DNA of 64,000 bases from a bacterium (GCA_024206195.1 JAAGZO010000437.1:147458-211457); one strand, 5' to 3'. Counted from the first letter of the stretch, positions 16,502 to 25,992 are shown. The notes: a model not told the origin generated them from the sequence alone. Numbers and translations are program-made.

Positions 16502-16559
16502 ATTATCACTTCAATTTTAAGAATATTTAAACCTTTCTAACAAAAAAAGCATTAATCTT

Positions 16560-16952
16560 CTAAAACTCATACTCAAATTCTGTCCATTTCTCCCTTAAGA
16601 AGTCAACCATTGGTCTTTTTTCTGGGTCAGCTACTGTTAGAATATCAATCCCTATCTGTCCGTAATTATCCTGCGGTGTCCCAACATAGAAATCAACATT
16701 GCATTTATTTATCTCTTTCAGATCAAAATCAAGAAAATTCCATGAACCTATAACCCCTTTTAAGGATTCCAGTGTGCATCCTGCAAACGGGTCTCTGTAT
16801 TTCCTTTGTTCATCAGTTAGTCCTGTATACGTCGTAAAGAATTCTTCTAAACACGCTTTGGTTTTCTCAAGAAACTGTTCTTCTGTTTCCTCGTCTTCAT
16901 AAGGAACAGGAACATAAAACCTGGACCACATATCAAGATCTTGTATTCTCAT
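16560..16952 (-). CDS. Unknown 130-aa protein
   Basis: Not recognised. Start placed at MRIQDLDMWSRF because a CTTTTTAAAAG box lies about 28 nt upstream; longer versions would overlap the gene before it. Acidic, soluble, with aromatic-rich segments (WSRFYVPVPYEDEE, YGQIGIDILTVAD). It ends FEYEF. Neighbouring genes give no functional hint. Confidence 0.6.
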   Translation of the reverse strand: MRIQDLDMWSRFYVPVPYEDEETEEQFLEKTKACLEEFFTTYTGLTDEQRKYRDPFAGCTLESLKGVIGSWNFLDFDLKEINKCNVDFYVGTPQDNYGQIGIDILTVADPEKRPMVDFLREKWTEFEYEF

Positions 16953-16992
16953 TTTCAGAAAGGGTATCTGAGTTTCTTTTAAAAAGTTTATT

Positions 16993-17928
16993 CTAACAAA
17001 CAACAACGCCTTCAACGTCATAGGTATACCATTCTCTGAAGGTGTGGACGAAGACATTGATCAATTCTTCAGAAACAGGTCCTTTCAGCTCTTGAATGGT
17101 TCTTCTTACAAGATCAACAAATTCCGGTCTGTTCACAAATTCAAAATTAATAGTAGGATGCATTTCCACAAGGCCTCGTGTCTCTAATTCGCGGACCTCG
17201 GCTTCAATAGCGTTGAAAACAGCTATGATCCATTGTTCAGTAATCTTTTTGTCGTTTTCATCAGGAGCAATCTGATGGTCGCGCTGCACTATTCTTCCAT
17301 TCATGCTTTGGAAAGCTGTTGGAAGGTCCTTCTTCATTTTCTTTAGAAGTCTTTTTTCTTTTGCATCCATGCTGTGGATTATGTGTTCTCCCTTAACAAG
17401 TGCAGGGAACATGTCCTGGAATGTTTCAAGCCCTCCTATCTGGGCCAGCACCTTTCTTTCAATAGCATATTCAGCTGAAAACTGGTCTACCAGTTTTATG
17501 TACGTTCTTATGCCTTTTGCATCTGATATTTTGTCCAGCAATTTTGCTTCTGTTTTAAGAGATGAATAAAGATTGAGTAAAAGCCCATAAAGATATTCAT
17601 GCCGCGTATCATACTGTGCTAGGCATGCTTCTAATCGCTCTATTCTTTTTACCTTATCAGACTTCTCAATTGATTCAAGATTTGGAAGAATATCCTTTTC
17701 CTCTTTTTTTGCTAGGCGTATATCAATCAGGTCTATGTACAATAGTCGCTTGAGCTTTTTCAGGGTAGCTGTTGCATGGCCAAACGCATCTGGCAGCACT
17801 TTTATCAGCTCTTCTTTTTCAATAACTGTTTTTAGGTAGCCTTCCCAGCATTTAAGAATAATCAATTCATCTTGTTCTGCCTTCTTTGCTTTGGTTTCTG
17901 TTGAGCTAAATAGGCTGTTCAGTACCAT
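16993..17928 (-). CDS. Unknown 311-aa largely helical protein
   Basis: Not recognised. Long helices rich in K/E/L run from about residue 15 to 230 (KEELIKVLPDAFGHATATL, RIERLEACLAQYDTRHEYL), consistent with a coiled-coil or helical-bundle protein. The C-terminal 60 residues are more mixed and end VEGVVVC. Soluble. It starts about 40 nt after the end of the helicase gene upstream in the same direction. Confidence 0.65.
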   Translation of the reverse strand: MVLNSLFSSTETKAKKAEQDELIILKCWEGYLKTVIEKEELIKVLPDAFGHATATLKKLKRLLYIDLIDIRLAKKEEKDILPNLESIEKSDKVKRIERLEACLAQYDTRHEYLYGLLLNLYSSLKTEAKLLDKISDAKGIRTYIKLVDQFSAEYAIERKVLAQIGGLETFQDMFPALVKGEHIIHSMDAKEKRLLKKMKKDLPTAFQSMNGRIVQRDHQIAPDENDKKITEQWIIAVFNAIEAEVRELETRGLVEMHPTINFEFVNRPEFVDLVRRTIQELKGPVSEELINVFVHTFREWYTYDVEGVVVC

Positions 17929-17968
17929 AAATCTGATTATAGAAGGTTTTATTTAATAAATTTTTCAT

Positions 17969-19888
17969 TCAGACCGCATCAATGTCTTTCATGCAGTTAC
18001 TTATCAGGTCCTGGCAGCTTGTTAACCTATCCCTAAGTCTGCTGTCTGGGGTGGCTTTTCTTATCTGGCCAATCCTGTCCAGCATCTGCCTGAAGAACCG
18101 GATTAGGTCCCCTTCAAGAAGATTTGTGTTTTCCAGCAGGTCAAATATTGATTTTCCATCGTAGCATGGATATATCAGTGCAGTGAGATTGTCCATCTGG
18201 TGGAATCTCTTGTCTCTGTAGAGGTTTCTGTCTTTCTTTATCCTGCCTTTGAGCTGCCCAGTGATCTTTCTAGGGTATGTTTTGTAGAACTCTGTCCTTT
18301 CCCTTGGCTCGTAGCAGAGGCATGCAATTATCATGAGCATCTGGTACTCATCAAGCCTTGTGTAGAAGTCTGTTGCAAAGATTTCTCCTGTCAGTATCTC
18401 ATCAGAATATATTCTGGATGAAAACTCGCCTTTGTCAGTGAGCTTGTCATTTTCTACATATTTCATCTTTTCAAGTCTGTGCTTTATCCTGTCAAAGGTA
18501 TTGAATATGCCCAGCTTTTTCTGCTTGTCAAAAGCCTTTCCGTATTTCTGGTATGTGAAGAAGCTCTTGCACAGTATGCTGTCAATCTCCTCTTTTTTGT
18601 GTTGTTTAATCAAGTTTAGTACAGTGTTTACAGAAAGCCTGAACTGGGATTTGATTGGTTCTGTGTCTGCTGTTGTCATCTTTTTCAGCATAGCATAGTC
18701 AAAATCTCTCCGGTTTACCATTGCATAAGCAAATCCTTCTTTGTCAATACCTCTTCTTCCTGCTCTTCCTGCAATCTGGAAGTACTCTTTTGAGTTTAGG
18801 AATCTGAAATTTACTCCATCATACTTTCTCAGTGAGTAAAAGCAGACTGTTTTTGCAGGCATGTTTATTCCTACTGCAAAGGTCTCTGTTGTGTACAGTA
18901 CTTGTATCAGTCCTTTTGAAAAGAGCTCTTCAACAATCTCTTTAATGATTGGTATCAGCCCTGCGTGGTGGAATCCTATTCCATAGGGCAAGGTTTGCCT
19001 CAATAGCTTTGTTGACTTTAAGCTGCGTATCTCAGGAGCAGCATCTGATAGTTTTTTTCTTATATAAGAGGTTATTTCAACATTATGCTTGAACATGTTT
19101 GTTTTAGAAAGCTCTAAAGCATTATCCTGGCATCTCTGCCTTGAGAATGTGAAAAAGAAGCAAGGCAGCTTGTTTTTTATTTCCTTTATCAGCTCTACAT
19201 GCGATGGCGGCTTTATTTTTGGCCTTCTTTGCTTTCCTCTTCTGGCATATCTGTATTCAGGCACATCTGCTATGTCATTCATCTCTCTTAGTGTTGTTAT
19301 GCCTAGTTCAGAATCAAAAAACGCTCTGTGCAGCGGAACATTTCTTACATCATGCTTAATTACATCAACCTTGTGCTTTTTTATTGAGCTTATCCATTCT
19401 GCAAACTCATTTGCATTGGGTATTGTTGCTGATAAGCAGAGAAACCTCACATGCGGCTTTGAGAATATGATTGATTCTTCCCATACATAGCCCCTTTCAA
19501 TGTCATTTATGAAATGGATCTCATCAAAGATGACATACGAGACAGATTCAGCAATAGGGTCGTTAACTAGAGCCATGTTCCTGTATATCTCTGTTGTCAT
19601 GATTAGAATAGGTGCTCCTGGATTCTTCACAATATCTCCTGTTAATAAACCAACATTCTTTTCTCCGTAATCTTCGGAGAATTCCTTGTATTTTTGGTTG
19701 GATAAGGCTTTGATTGGCGCAGTGTATATTACTCTTATCCCTTTCTGGATATCCTGGTTTATTATGTAGTCAGCTATCAGCGTCTTCCCTGAGCCTGTAG
19801 GTGCAGAAACAACAACAGAATGGTTCTTTTGTATTGCTGTTATTGAATCTTCCTGGAACTTGTCCAGTGTAAAGTTCTTGTACTCCAT
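17969..19888 (-). CDS. Ski2/Mtr4-type DExH RNA helicase
   Basis: The product is 639 aa. Walker A is SAPTGSGKT (28-36). The DExH box is DEIH, motif III is SATIPN, and motif VI is QIAGRAGRRG, the form typical of Ski2-like enzymes. Residues after the helicase core include the winged-helix/ratchet segments, but the protein is shorter than eukaryotic Ski2 or Mtr4. Family members unwind RNA for decay or processing; archaeal Hel308 also belongs to this superfamily, but the sequence is closer to the Mtr4/Ski2 branch. TATA box about 27 nt before the ATG. Confidence 0.9.
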   Translation of the reverse strand: MEYKNFTLDKFQEDSITAIQKNHSVVVSAPTGSGKTLIADYIINQDIQKGIRVIYTAPIKALSNQKYKEFSEDYGEKNVGLLTGDIVKNPGAPILIMTTEIYRNMALVNDPIAESVSYVIFDEIHFINDIERGYVWEESIIFSKPHVRFLCLSATIPNANEFAEWISSIKKHKVDVIKHDVRNVPLHRAFFDSELGITTLREMNDIADVPEYRYARRGKQRRPKIKPPSHVELIKEIKNKLPCFFFTFSRQRCQDNALELSKTNMFKHNVEITSYIRKKLSDAAPEIRSLKSTKLLRQTLPYGIGFHHAGLIPIIKEIVEELFSKGLIQVLYTTETFAVGINMPAKTVCFYSLRKYDGVNFRFLNSKEYFQIAGRAGRRGIDKEGFAYAMVNRRDFDYAMLKKMTTADTEPIKSQFRLSVNTVLNLIKQHKKEEIDSILCKSFFTYQKYGKAFDKQKKLGIFNTFDRIKHRLEKMKYVENDKLTDKGEFSSRIYSDEILTGEIFATDFYTRLDEYQMLMIIACLCYEPRERTEFYKTYPRKITGQLKGRIKKDRNLYRDKRFHQMDNLTALIYPCYDGKSIFDLLENTNLLEGDLIRFFRQMLDRIGQIRKATPDSRLRDRLTSCQDLISNCMKDIDAV

Positions 19889-19925
19889 AAGAATAAACTA
19901 GAATTCTGTTCTTTAATAAGTTTGC

Positions 19926-20108
19926 TCATTCTTTTGGATTGATAAATTCTTTTAGTAGAATGAACAGGATTGCTACCACTGAAAAGCACAATGAAATTGT
20001 TACAGGTATCTCAAAGTAACGAAGCTTCCCTCCGCGAAAAATGAAGGATATGACTATGCAAAAAACAAGTATTCCCACAAAGATAAGCAGCCATTTTAAA
20101 TCTTTCAT
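19926..20108 (-). CDS. Small membrane protein, two TM helices
   Basis: The product is 60 aa: two hydrophobic helices (WLLIFVGILVFCIVISFIF and PVTISLCFSVVAILFILL) separated by a short basic loop. A GGTTTAAATACC box about 28 nt before the ATG supports a leaderless transcript, so this is likely a real gene. No family assigned. Confidence 0.55.
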   Translation of the reverse strand: MKDLKWLLIFVGILVFCIVISFIFRGGKLRYFEIPVTISLCFSVVAILFILLKEFINPKE

Positions 20109-20208
20109 GAGCTATTATTAGCAGAACAGGTATTTAAACCTTTTCAGAACTCTTTTCCAAAAACTTTATTAAAGATCATTCTTATACTGGTGCTGAGGTG
20201 ATGATATC

Positions 20209-20805
20209 ATGAAAAAAATAATTGCATTTTTATCAATTTTACTTCTTGTTTTTACCTGGGGCTGCACTAACGAGCAGCCAATCGGTGGAGACACAGATGA
20301 GCAGGGCTGTCTGGTTGCAGCAGGATATTCTTATGATGAAGATATTAAAGCGTGCACCAGGAATTGGGAGTTAGATGAAAACCAGGCAAAAGCTGCTAAG
20401 ATTGCTGTTGAGTATCTGGAGCCTATGAAAGGCGCAACAATAAATAGTGTTGTTTCTGCAAGATGTCCTGGATGTTTCCTTGTAAAAGTAAAACTAGGTC
20501 TTAATGCTGGAGATAAAGAAGTTCAGGTAACTATCGTTGACTGGCAGGTATTAGAATCTGTAGACTGTAAGAATGGTGAGTGTGCTGAAGCGGATATTCC
20601 TGTAACAGAACCTGATGTTCCTGCAACATGCACAATGGACTGTAATAAGGTATGTGATCTTGAACTTGAGTGCTGCTATGAGGGATGCGTTTCAAGTGTT
20701 TGTAGTGAAGGAGGCAAGGATGTTGCTTACTATGAAGAACAAGGACTCCTTCAAGCGACTCAGGATATGATTGGCTGGTCTGCCTGCACTGAACCACTGC
20801 CTTAG
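20209..20805 (+). CDS. Secreted lipoprotein, mosaic family member 1
   Basis: The product is 198 aa. A signal peptide ends in a lipobox-like FTWGC. The N-terminal domain (EQPIGGDTDEQGCLVAAGY) is shared with the lipoprotein at 30192. The C-terminal Cys module (CDLELECCYEGC...GGKDVAYYEEQG) is shared with the next gene at 20852. The ribosome site is GAGGTGAT before the ATG. Expected outside the membrane. Each half occurs in a different partner elsewhere in the window, so the gene looks recombined from modules. No catalytic motif. Confidence 0.72.
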   Translation: MKKIIAFLSILLLVFTWGCTNEQPIGGDTDEQGCLVAAGYSYDEDIKACTRNWELDENQAKAAKIAVEYLEPMKGATINSVVSARCPGCFLVKVKLGLNAGDKEVQVTIVDWQVLESVDCKNGECAEADIPVTEPDVPATCTMDCNKVCDLELECCYEGCVSSVCSEGGKDVAYYEEQGLLQATQDMIGWSACTEPLP

Positions 20806-20851
20806 ACATGGTGAAGAAAGTTTTTTATAGTATCTTGCCAAAGGAGGTTGT

Positions 20852-21481
20852 ATGAAAAAAATAACTCTTTTAATATTTGTAGTTTCAATATTAATGATTT
20901 CTGGGTGCGGAAAAGATGAACTTTGTAAGCAGAAGGTAACTGGAGAAGGCGCCTGTGAGGCATTAGGCATTGGCTATGAGTATGATTCTTCATTGGATAA
21001 ATGTGTTGAACAAACAGCTGGCGGATGCACTTTTGAAATCCCTTTTACTTCTTTAGCAGAATGTCAAAGAACCTGTGAAGGAAAAGAAGTCTTTTGCGGT
21101 AGACCCACAGCTGGTCCGGGTTATGATGTCTCTAATTGTGATACTTCCTGCAGTGCAGATGCGGATTGCAAGTTCGGCTGTGGATGCGGTCCAATAAATA
21201 AGGACGAATCTTGCAAAGTGGGTGATTTAGAAAGGATTGCCTGTGAACAAACCAATGTAAAATGCAAGGATAATAAGTGTGTTGAGGATAATTATATTGT
21301 AGCATGCACAAAGGACTGCAGACAGATATGTGATGTTAAGCTTGAGTGCTGCTTTGATCAATGCGTTCCAGGCAGTTGCGAGGAAGGAGGCAAGGATGTT
21401 GCTTACTACGAAGAACAAGGATTCCTCATGGAGAATAATGCAATATCTGACTGGCCTGCATGCATTGAAATGTTACAGTAG
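20852..21481 (+). CDS. Secreted lipoprotein with Kunitz/BPTI-like domain
   Basis: The product is 209 aa with lipobox MISGC (Cys19). Residues 25-75 carry six Cys spaced C-x9-C-x15-C-x7-C-x11-C-x3-C, with a Y-x-Y segment before the third, AGGC at the fourth and F-x-S-x2-EC-x-RTC at the end. BPTI has spacing 8-15-7-12-3 and the same GGC, F-S and C-RTC landmarks. A second Cys-rich module and the C-terminal module shared with the 20209 gene follow. The residue after the second Cys, the P1 position in Kunitz inhibitors, is Glu36. Inhibitor activity is inferred. Confidence 0.72.
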   Translation: MKKITLLIFVVSILMISGCGKDELCKQKVTGEGACEALGIGYEYDSSLDKCVEQTAGGCTFEIPFTSLAECQRTCEGKEVFCGRPTAGPGYDVSNCDTSCSADADCKFGCGCGPINKDESCKVGDLERIACEQTNVKCKDNKCVEDNYIVACTKDCRQICDVKLECCFDQCVPGSCEEGGKDVAYYEEQGFLMENNAISDWPACIEMLQ

Positions 21482-21489
21482 CACCTAAA

Positions 21490-22236
21490 TTACCTATTTT
21501 TTTCAAGATCTTTCTTGAATTGCCAAATTACGAATTTGGCCATACTTTTTTTTAAGAAATTAATTTTTGTGTTGTAATAAAAGTTATTTTTATCTTTGTA
21601 ATACTGATAATCTGCTTTAAACGTGTCTTTATTCTCTTTCGACACATATTTGAACATGTTAAACATTATCACCTGCATCATTGTTGGTTTGTTCCTTTTT
21701 CCTTTTTTTATTCCAGAACTGAATTTTTCGAATGCTTCATTGATCTTTTCCTGATTGTATCTCTTTTCCCTTTCTGATTTTGTTGAAATTTGCAGTTCAA
21801 GGGAAGAAACAACATTAAAACCAAATGAGGTGAATATTCCATCCAAATATTTAGTCACTTCTTTTGCTCCAAATCCGCCGCATATTCCCATTACCATTGC
21901 AAATTTATCAAAGAAAACCGGCCTATGCCCGAAATAGCCTATTCTATCGATGAAGTTCTTCATCAGTGAACTGATATGGTTAACATATGTCGGAGATGCG
22001 AGTATTACTCCATCAGCAGATAGCATCTCTTTGATGATCATGTCTCTATCGTCCTTTAATGGGCAGTTCTCTTCACCATTCAGTACGCAGGTATAACAGC
22101 CCTTGCATTGCTTCAAATTCAGTTCATTAAGCATCAATATCTTGAAGTCAATAGAAGGATTCTTTTCTTTTATTGTCTTAAGTACAGAATAAGTGTTACC
22201 TTTATGCGGACTGCCGCAGATTGCGAGTATTTTCAT
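21490..22236 (-). CDS. NADPH-dependent FMN reductase/iron-sulfur flavoprotein family
   Basis: The product is 248 aa with a flavodoxin-like fold. The FMN-phosphate loop is CGSPHKGNTY (7-16). The CKGCYTCVLNGEENC region resembles the Cys cluster of iron-sulfur flavoproteins. ASPTYVNHISSLMKNFIDR is the family's flavin-contact segment. The C-terminal 80 residues are an uncommon extension, Lys-rich with MMQVIMFNMFKYVS, perhaps membrane-associating. Likely a cytoplasmic electron-transfer enzyme. Confidence 0.85.
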   Translation of the reverse strand: MKILAICGSPHKGNTYSVLKTIKEKNPSIDFKILMLNELNLKQCKGCYTCVLNGEENCPLKDDRDMIIKEMLSADGVILASPTYVNHISSLMKNFIDRIGYFGHRPVFFDKFAMVMGICGGFGAKEVTKYLDGIFTSFGFNVVSSLELQISTKSEREKRYNQEKINEAFEKFSSGIKKGKRNKPTMMQVIMFNMFKYVSKENKDTFKADYQYYKDKNNFYYNTKINFLKKSMAKFVIWQFKKDLEKNR

Positions 22237-22379
22237 TTTTTTGGTTTCACAGGCAGTAGACCCAGTAAAAACAACAAAGCCAGGAAGTGCAGGTAATGCA
22301 ACTTAGGTTCTACAAACCCTAAAAATCCCAAGAAACCTAGGAATCCTAGGAAACCAAGCGGATTGAATTCTTTTCCCAT
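22233..22379 (-). CDS. Short GFLGF-repeat membrane peptide
   Basis: The product is 48 aa from the ATG that follows a CTATATAAAC box by about 27 nt. It contains five tandem GFL or GF units, then a hydrophobic helix (LHYLHFLALLFLLGLLPV). The repeats resemble the start of DUF3796-type membrane proteins, as in the 25663 gene. It overlaps the start of the flavoprotein gene by 4 nt, so the two may be coupled. It may be a truncated DUF3796 relative. Confidence 0.5.
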   Translation of the reverse strand: MGKEFNPLGFLGFLGFLGFLGFVEPKLHYLHFLALLFLLGLLPVKPKK

Positions 22380-22423
22380 AAACCCTCTTACTCCACATCT
22401 GTTTATATAGTTTTCTAAGATAA

Positions 22424-23518
22424 CTAGCCAATAACTTTGTTCACAAAAGGAAGTTTTCTTACTAAAGCTGTAACTATGAAGCAAAGAGGCACAGCAAGTA
22501 TTGCCACTATCAAAGCTTTTAGAGAACTGGGTATTGCTACACCCAATAGAGGAACCATAAGCGAAACTATTACTATTGCATGGAATATATATGCTCCGTA
22601 GTAGTTAGGGCTTGCCCATCTAGCCAACCTTCCTTGTGTATCAAACCTTTTCTTGAATATAGAAAGCAAACTTATGATGATGCTGATGCCTGCTATAGTC
22701 TCCCAGAAAGACAGCAGTAATGATTGCCATCCAAAACCACCCATAAATACATTAATATCCCCGCCGCTTAGCATCATGCCAATAGTAAAAATTATAGGAA
22801 GAGTGATTATGGAAACAATTGCAACAATCTTCCAAAGCCTTACATTTCCCAAATGCTCAAACCAGCCATTATTGTATGCAATGATTCCAATAAAGAACGC
22901 AAATATGTAGGAAACATAATGTGCAACCTGGAAAACATGGACAAGAACACCAATTGGGAACATTATCCTTACTAAGAATGTTAATATTGCAAGTATAACC
23001 ATTACAAGAACAATTGAAGATGTGCTTGGAAACCTATCTTTAAACAAAACAAGAGTCTTTTTAGAATTAAATAATACGTAGATCAAGGAAAGTATCAATA
23101 ATGCTTCAACAAACCAAAGAGGACCAACAGCCCAACCAAAAGAGAAAGCTTCGAAAAAAGATACATCTTTGCCCATAGAGTAATTCAAAACCAGATAGTC
23201 AACTATAGGTGCAATTAGTATGGTATAGCCTACTAAGGGAATCCCTAATCTGACTAAACGGTCTTTCACAAATTTTACCTTGCCTTTTCTTGCTAATGAA
23301 CCCACTGTGAAAAATCCGGATAATAAGAAAAATAATCCCATGAAAAAACTCTGATTAAGAGCATTGAACAAAGTGAAGATTATTGGCGAAATCGGATCTG
23401 TAGCTGTCTCAAGTATAGGCCATTCACCGCCGCCGCCATACGCAACTGCAACATGGTGCAATATAACAAGAATAATAAGATATAGTTTTAAATTGTCTAC
23501 AAAGACCAGTCTTGCCAT
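22424..23518 (-). CDS. Acyltransferase-3 family membrane protein
   Basis: The product is 364 aa with about ten TM helices. The N-terminal RLVFVDNLKLYLIILVILHH, with its Asp-Asn and His-His, and the FFLLSGFFTVGSLARKG segment match OafA/YrhL-like acyltransferases. Such enzymes acylate cell-surface sugars or lipids. The ATG used lies about 28 nt after an ATTTATATAG box; an upstream TTG is rejected. It is divergent from the serpin gene. Confidence 0.85.
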   Translation of the reverse strand: MARLVFVDNLKLYLIILVILHHVAVAYGGGGEWPILETATDPISPIIFTLFNALNQSFFMGLFFLLSGFFTVGSLARKGKVKFVKDRLVRLGIPLVGYTILIAPIVDYLVLNYSMGKDVSFFEAFSFGWAVGPLWFVEALLILSLIYVLFNSKKTLVLFKDRFPSTSSIVLVMVILAILTFLVRIMFPIGVLVHVFQVAHYVSYIFAFFIGIIAYNNGWFEHLGNVRLWKIVAIVSIITLPIIFTIGMMLSGGDINVFMGGFGWQSLLLSFWETIAGISIIISLLSIFKKRFDTQGRLARWASPNYYGAYIFHAIVIVSLMVPLLGVAIPSSLKALIVAILAVPLCFIVTALVRKLPFVNKVIG

Positions 23519-23643
23519 ATTGGTTCTAAACAATCTCCTCTATATAAATATTTTGAGAAATAAGTTCTGTACATACCCTAAGATTTCAACTCAATTAGAA
23601 CCCATCGATATGTTTATATATCATCTTCTCTATAGTTTCAAAT

Positions 23644-24990
23644 ATGACACGAATAATTATAATCGGACTATTATTAACAATACTTTTGTTTGGATGCACT
23701 ACTGAAGACCCAACAGTCGAGCCAGAGCTTCCTTATGATCCTCCAGAGGTCCCTTCTGTTAATCATTCGAGTCCGCCAGAAACACCTCCAGAAGTCCCAC
23801 CAGAAGTACCTCCTGAAGTTCCACCAGAAACACCACCAGAGGTTACACCTCCAGTTGAGGTAAAACCTGAAGATACTGCTACAGTGGTGGAAGCAAACAA
23901 CAAGTTTGCATTTGACCTTTACTCAGAATACAAGTCAGAAGAAGGAAATGTCTTTTTCTCTCCTTACAGCATTTCAACAGCATTGGCAATGACATATGAG
24001 GGAGCAAAAGGAAAAACAGCTGAAGAAATGAGATCTGTTTTTTATTTCCCAGAAGATAATGATGTAAGAAGAACTGAATATGCCAGTTTATATGCTGAAA
24101 TAAACAAAAAAGACCAGGAATACGAGCTTCACACTGCAAATGCTCTGTGGCCAAGCATAAATTTTCAATTACTAGAAGACTATCAGGGCACAATTGAAAC
24201 GTATTATGGAGGCAAAGCCACTCGTTTGGATTTTGCAGGCGCTACAGAAGAATCAAGACAAACAATTAATGGGTGGGTGGAAGATGAAACAGAAGACAAA
24301 ATCAAGGAGTTGATTCCTCCAGATATTTTAAATGGACTTACTGTTATGGTTTTAACAAATGCAATCTACTTCAAAGGCACATGGATAACCCAGTTTGAAG
24401 AGGATGATACGCAAGAAGAGGAATTTACAATCAGTTCTGAAGATGCTGTGGAGGTTCCTATGATGAGGCTGGTTAATACAGATGAACTGTTTAACTATGC
24501 TGAAACTGAAGATCTTCAGATTCTTGAACTTCCTTACAAAGGAGAGGATCTTTCAATGCTGATTCTATTGCCAGAAGAAGATTTAGATTCAATAGAACTC
24601 ACTGCAGAAAAGCTTTCTGAATATAGAGATGCGCTTCATACAAGTGAAGTAAACATTTACCTTCCAAAATTCAAGTTTGAAACCAAGTATTTCATGAAGG
24701 ATACTCTTGCTGAAATGGGAATGCCAACTGCATTTGATCAGGCTGCAGATTTCTCAGGCATGAATGGAGGCGGCGGCATATGGATTGATCAGGTAATCCA
24801 TCAGGCCTTTGTTGAGGTCAATGAAGAAGGCACTGAAGCTGCTGCAGCAACAGCTGTAATTATGACGAGAGAAAGTGCTGCTGCAGGAGGGACTAAAACC
24901 TTCAGAGCAGATCATCCATTCATCTTCATAATACAGCAGAAGGACACTGGAAACATCCTGTTCATGGGAAGAGTCAGCGATCCAAGCTGA
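23644..24990 (+). CDS. Serpin, secreted lipoprotein
   Basis: The product is 448 aa. A signal peptide ends in LLFGC, then a linker of tandem PPEV/PPET repeats (about 40-72), then a full serpin domain. Serpin landmarks seen are NVFFSPYSISTALAM, VLTNAIYFKGTW and HPFIFII. The reactive-loop hinge starts near residue 394 (EEGTEAAAATA), the small-residue pattern of inhibitory serpins. Counting 17 residues from the hinge Glu puts P1 at Glu410 with Ser at P1'. It would act outside the cell on serine or cysteine proteases. Confidence 0.93.
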   Translation: MTRIIIIGLLLTILLFGCTTEDPTVEPELPYDPPEVPSVNHSSPPETPPEVPPEVPPEVPPETPPEVTPPVEVKPEDTATVVEANNKFAFDLYSEYKSEEGNVFFSPYSISTALAMTYEGAKGKTAEEMRSVFYFPEDNDVRRTEYASLYAEINKKDQEYELHTANALWPSINFQLLEDYQGTIETYYGGKATRLDFAGATEESRQTINGWVEDETEDKIKELIPPDILNGLTVMVLTNAIYFKGTWITQFEEDDTQEEEFTISSEDAVEVPMMRLVNTDELFNYAETEDLQILELPYKGEDLSMLILLPEEDLDSIELTAEKLSEYRDALHTSEVNIYLPKFKFETKYFMKDTLAEMGMPTAFDQAADFSGMNGGGGIWIDQVIHQAFVEVNEEGTEAAAATAVIMTRESAAAGGTKTFRADHPFIFIIQQKDTGNILFMGRVSDPS

Positions 24991-25000
24991 TGACAGTTCC

Positions 25001-25429
25001 TTAGAAGAAAATCTGGCGTTCAGGACAGTCTAGTTGCAGCCTTTTTTCGTAAAGCCATTGCTCTACTGGGACGTTATCATATATTTTATTCTGGACTGTT
25101 TCTATTTGCGGCTGTATTTCCCTGTATGCATCTAAAAGTTTCGGAGCAAACAGTTCCATTATATCCTGGTGCATTTTCCCAAGCTCTGCAGAAAGTCCTT
25201 CGAGAGTGAGTATCTTAGGGTCAGCATTCCTCGCGCTTCCCCCTGCGATAACATTCTCTAGAGGTATATTGTATTGAGTAGCAACACCCTTATGTATCAA
25301 TTCAGGGTAATATTCTAATGAGTGATAGACAAGGCTTTCTCCATCCTTGCTTACAATAAACTTGTGGTATGTATCCCCGCCAATTTCTCCTTCAATATTC
25401 CCAATCCTAAGCTCTCTAATAACCGGCAT
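25001..25429 (-). CDS. Unknown 142-aa protein
   Basis: Not recognised. Soluble; the first 60 residues look beta-rich (RELRIGNIEGEIGG, KFIVSKDGESLVYHSLEYY), the rest helical (LEGLSAELGKMHQDIMEL). It lies between the convergent serpin and the XRE-regulator operon. Confidence 0.6.
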   Translation of the reverse strand: MPVIRELRIGNIEGEIGGDTYHKFIVSKDGESLVYHSLEYYPELIHKGVATQYNIPLENVIAGGSARNADPKILTLEGLSAELGKMHQDIMELFAPKLLDAYREIQPQIETVQNKIYDNVPVEQWLYEKRLQLDCPERQIFF

Positions 25430-25468
25430 ACTCGATAGAATCCAGTTGAAATATAAAAATATTATGCA

Positions 25469-25666
25469 CTATGTCTTTCCAAAAATAAACAGTTCTTCAA
25501 TAGTGGTTTTCAGGGCTTTTGCAACATCATGGGCCATTTGAAGGGATGGATTGTATTTCCCTTTTTCGAGAAATACAATGGTTTCCCTTCGGACTCCAAC
25601 TTTTTTTGCAAGATCTTCCTGGGTGAAATCATAACGTGCTCTGAATTCTTTTATTCTTGTTTTCAT
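25469..25666 (-). CDS. XRE-family HTH transcription regulator
   Basis: The product is 65 aa, a single helix-turn-helix: [20 protein letters not shown] then [17 protein letters not shown], typical of short archaeal and bacterial XRE regulators. It overlaps the DUF3796-like gene upstream by 4 nt, so it is the last gene of a three-gene operon. A perfect inverted repeat upstream of the operon (26468-26491) is a candidate operator. Confidence 0.92.
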   Translation of the reverse strand: MKTRIKEFRARYDFTQEDLAKKVGVRRETIVFLEKGKYNPSLQMAHDVAKALKTTIEELFIFGKT

Positions 25667-25992
25667 TTTTTACTGACCTTATCATAGTAAAACAAAGAAA
25701 AAAGGCATACTATTAAACATCCTCCAAAAAGAACTACAAATGCTGGAGCGAATAATTCAATGCTGTGTGTAATATATATGTACACCACGGTTGCAACACC
25801 AAAAAATATTGTATACGCAAAAGCATTCTTTGTTGCTTTGCCTAGATTTATTTCTAATCTTTCATCAGTTATTTTGTACGTTGCAAAGTAAGGAACAAAT
25901 CCGAGGAAGCCAAGGAATCCTATTTTTCCCTCAACAAAATACAACAAACTCAATAAGCTCAAAAATCCAAGATACCAAAGTATATTTTTCAT
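25663..25992 (-). CDS. DUF3796-like membrane protein with GFLGF repeat
   Basis: The product is 109 aa with about four TM helices. The segment [16 protein letters not shown] and the overall size resemble DUF3796 membrane proteins that are typically encoded with XRE regulators. Coupled to both neighbours by short overlaps or gaps. The function of the family is unknown; a role in membrane stress or signalling is possible. Confidence 0.7.
   Translation of the reverse strand: MKNILWYLGFLSLLSLLYFVEGKIGFLGFLGFVPYFATYKITDERLEINLGKATKNAFAYTIFFGVATVVYIYITHSIELFAPAFVVLFGGCLIVCLFSLFYYDKVSKK

Noticed and set aside
20531..20993. Minus-strand frames over the lipoprotein genes
   Set aside because: They have unlikely composition, rich in His, Gln and Ser, and mirror Cys-rich coding sequence on the plus strand.
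22290..22360. Short tandem repeats near 22.3 kb as a microsatellite
   Set aside because: They are the GFLGF codon repeats of a small membrane protein preceded by a promoter box.
23760..23860. Direct repeats resembling a small repeat array
   Set aside because: They encode the tandem PPEV/PPET linker of the serpin lipoprotein, so they are protein-level repeats.
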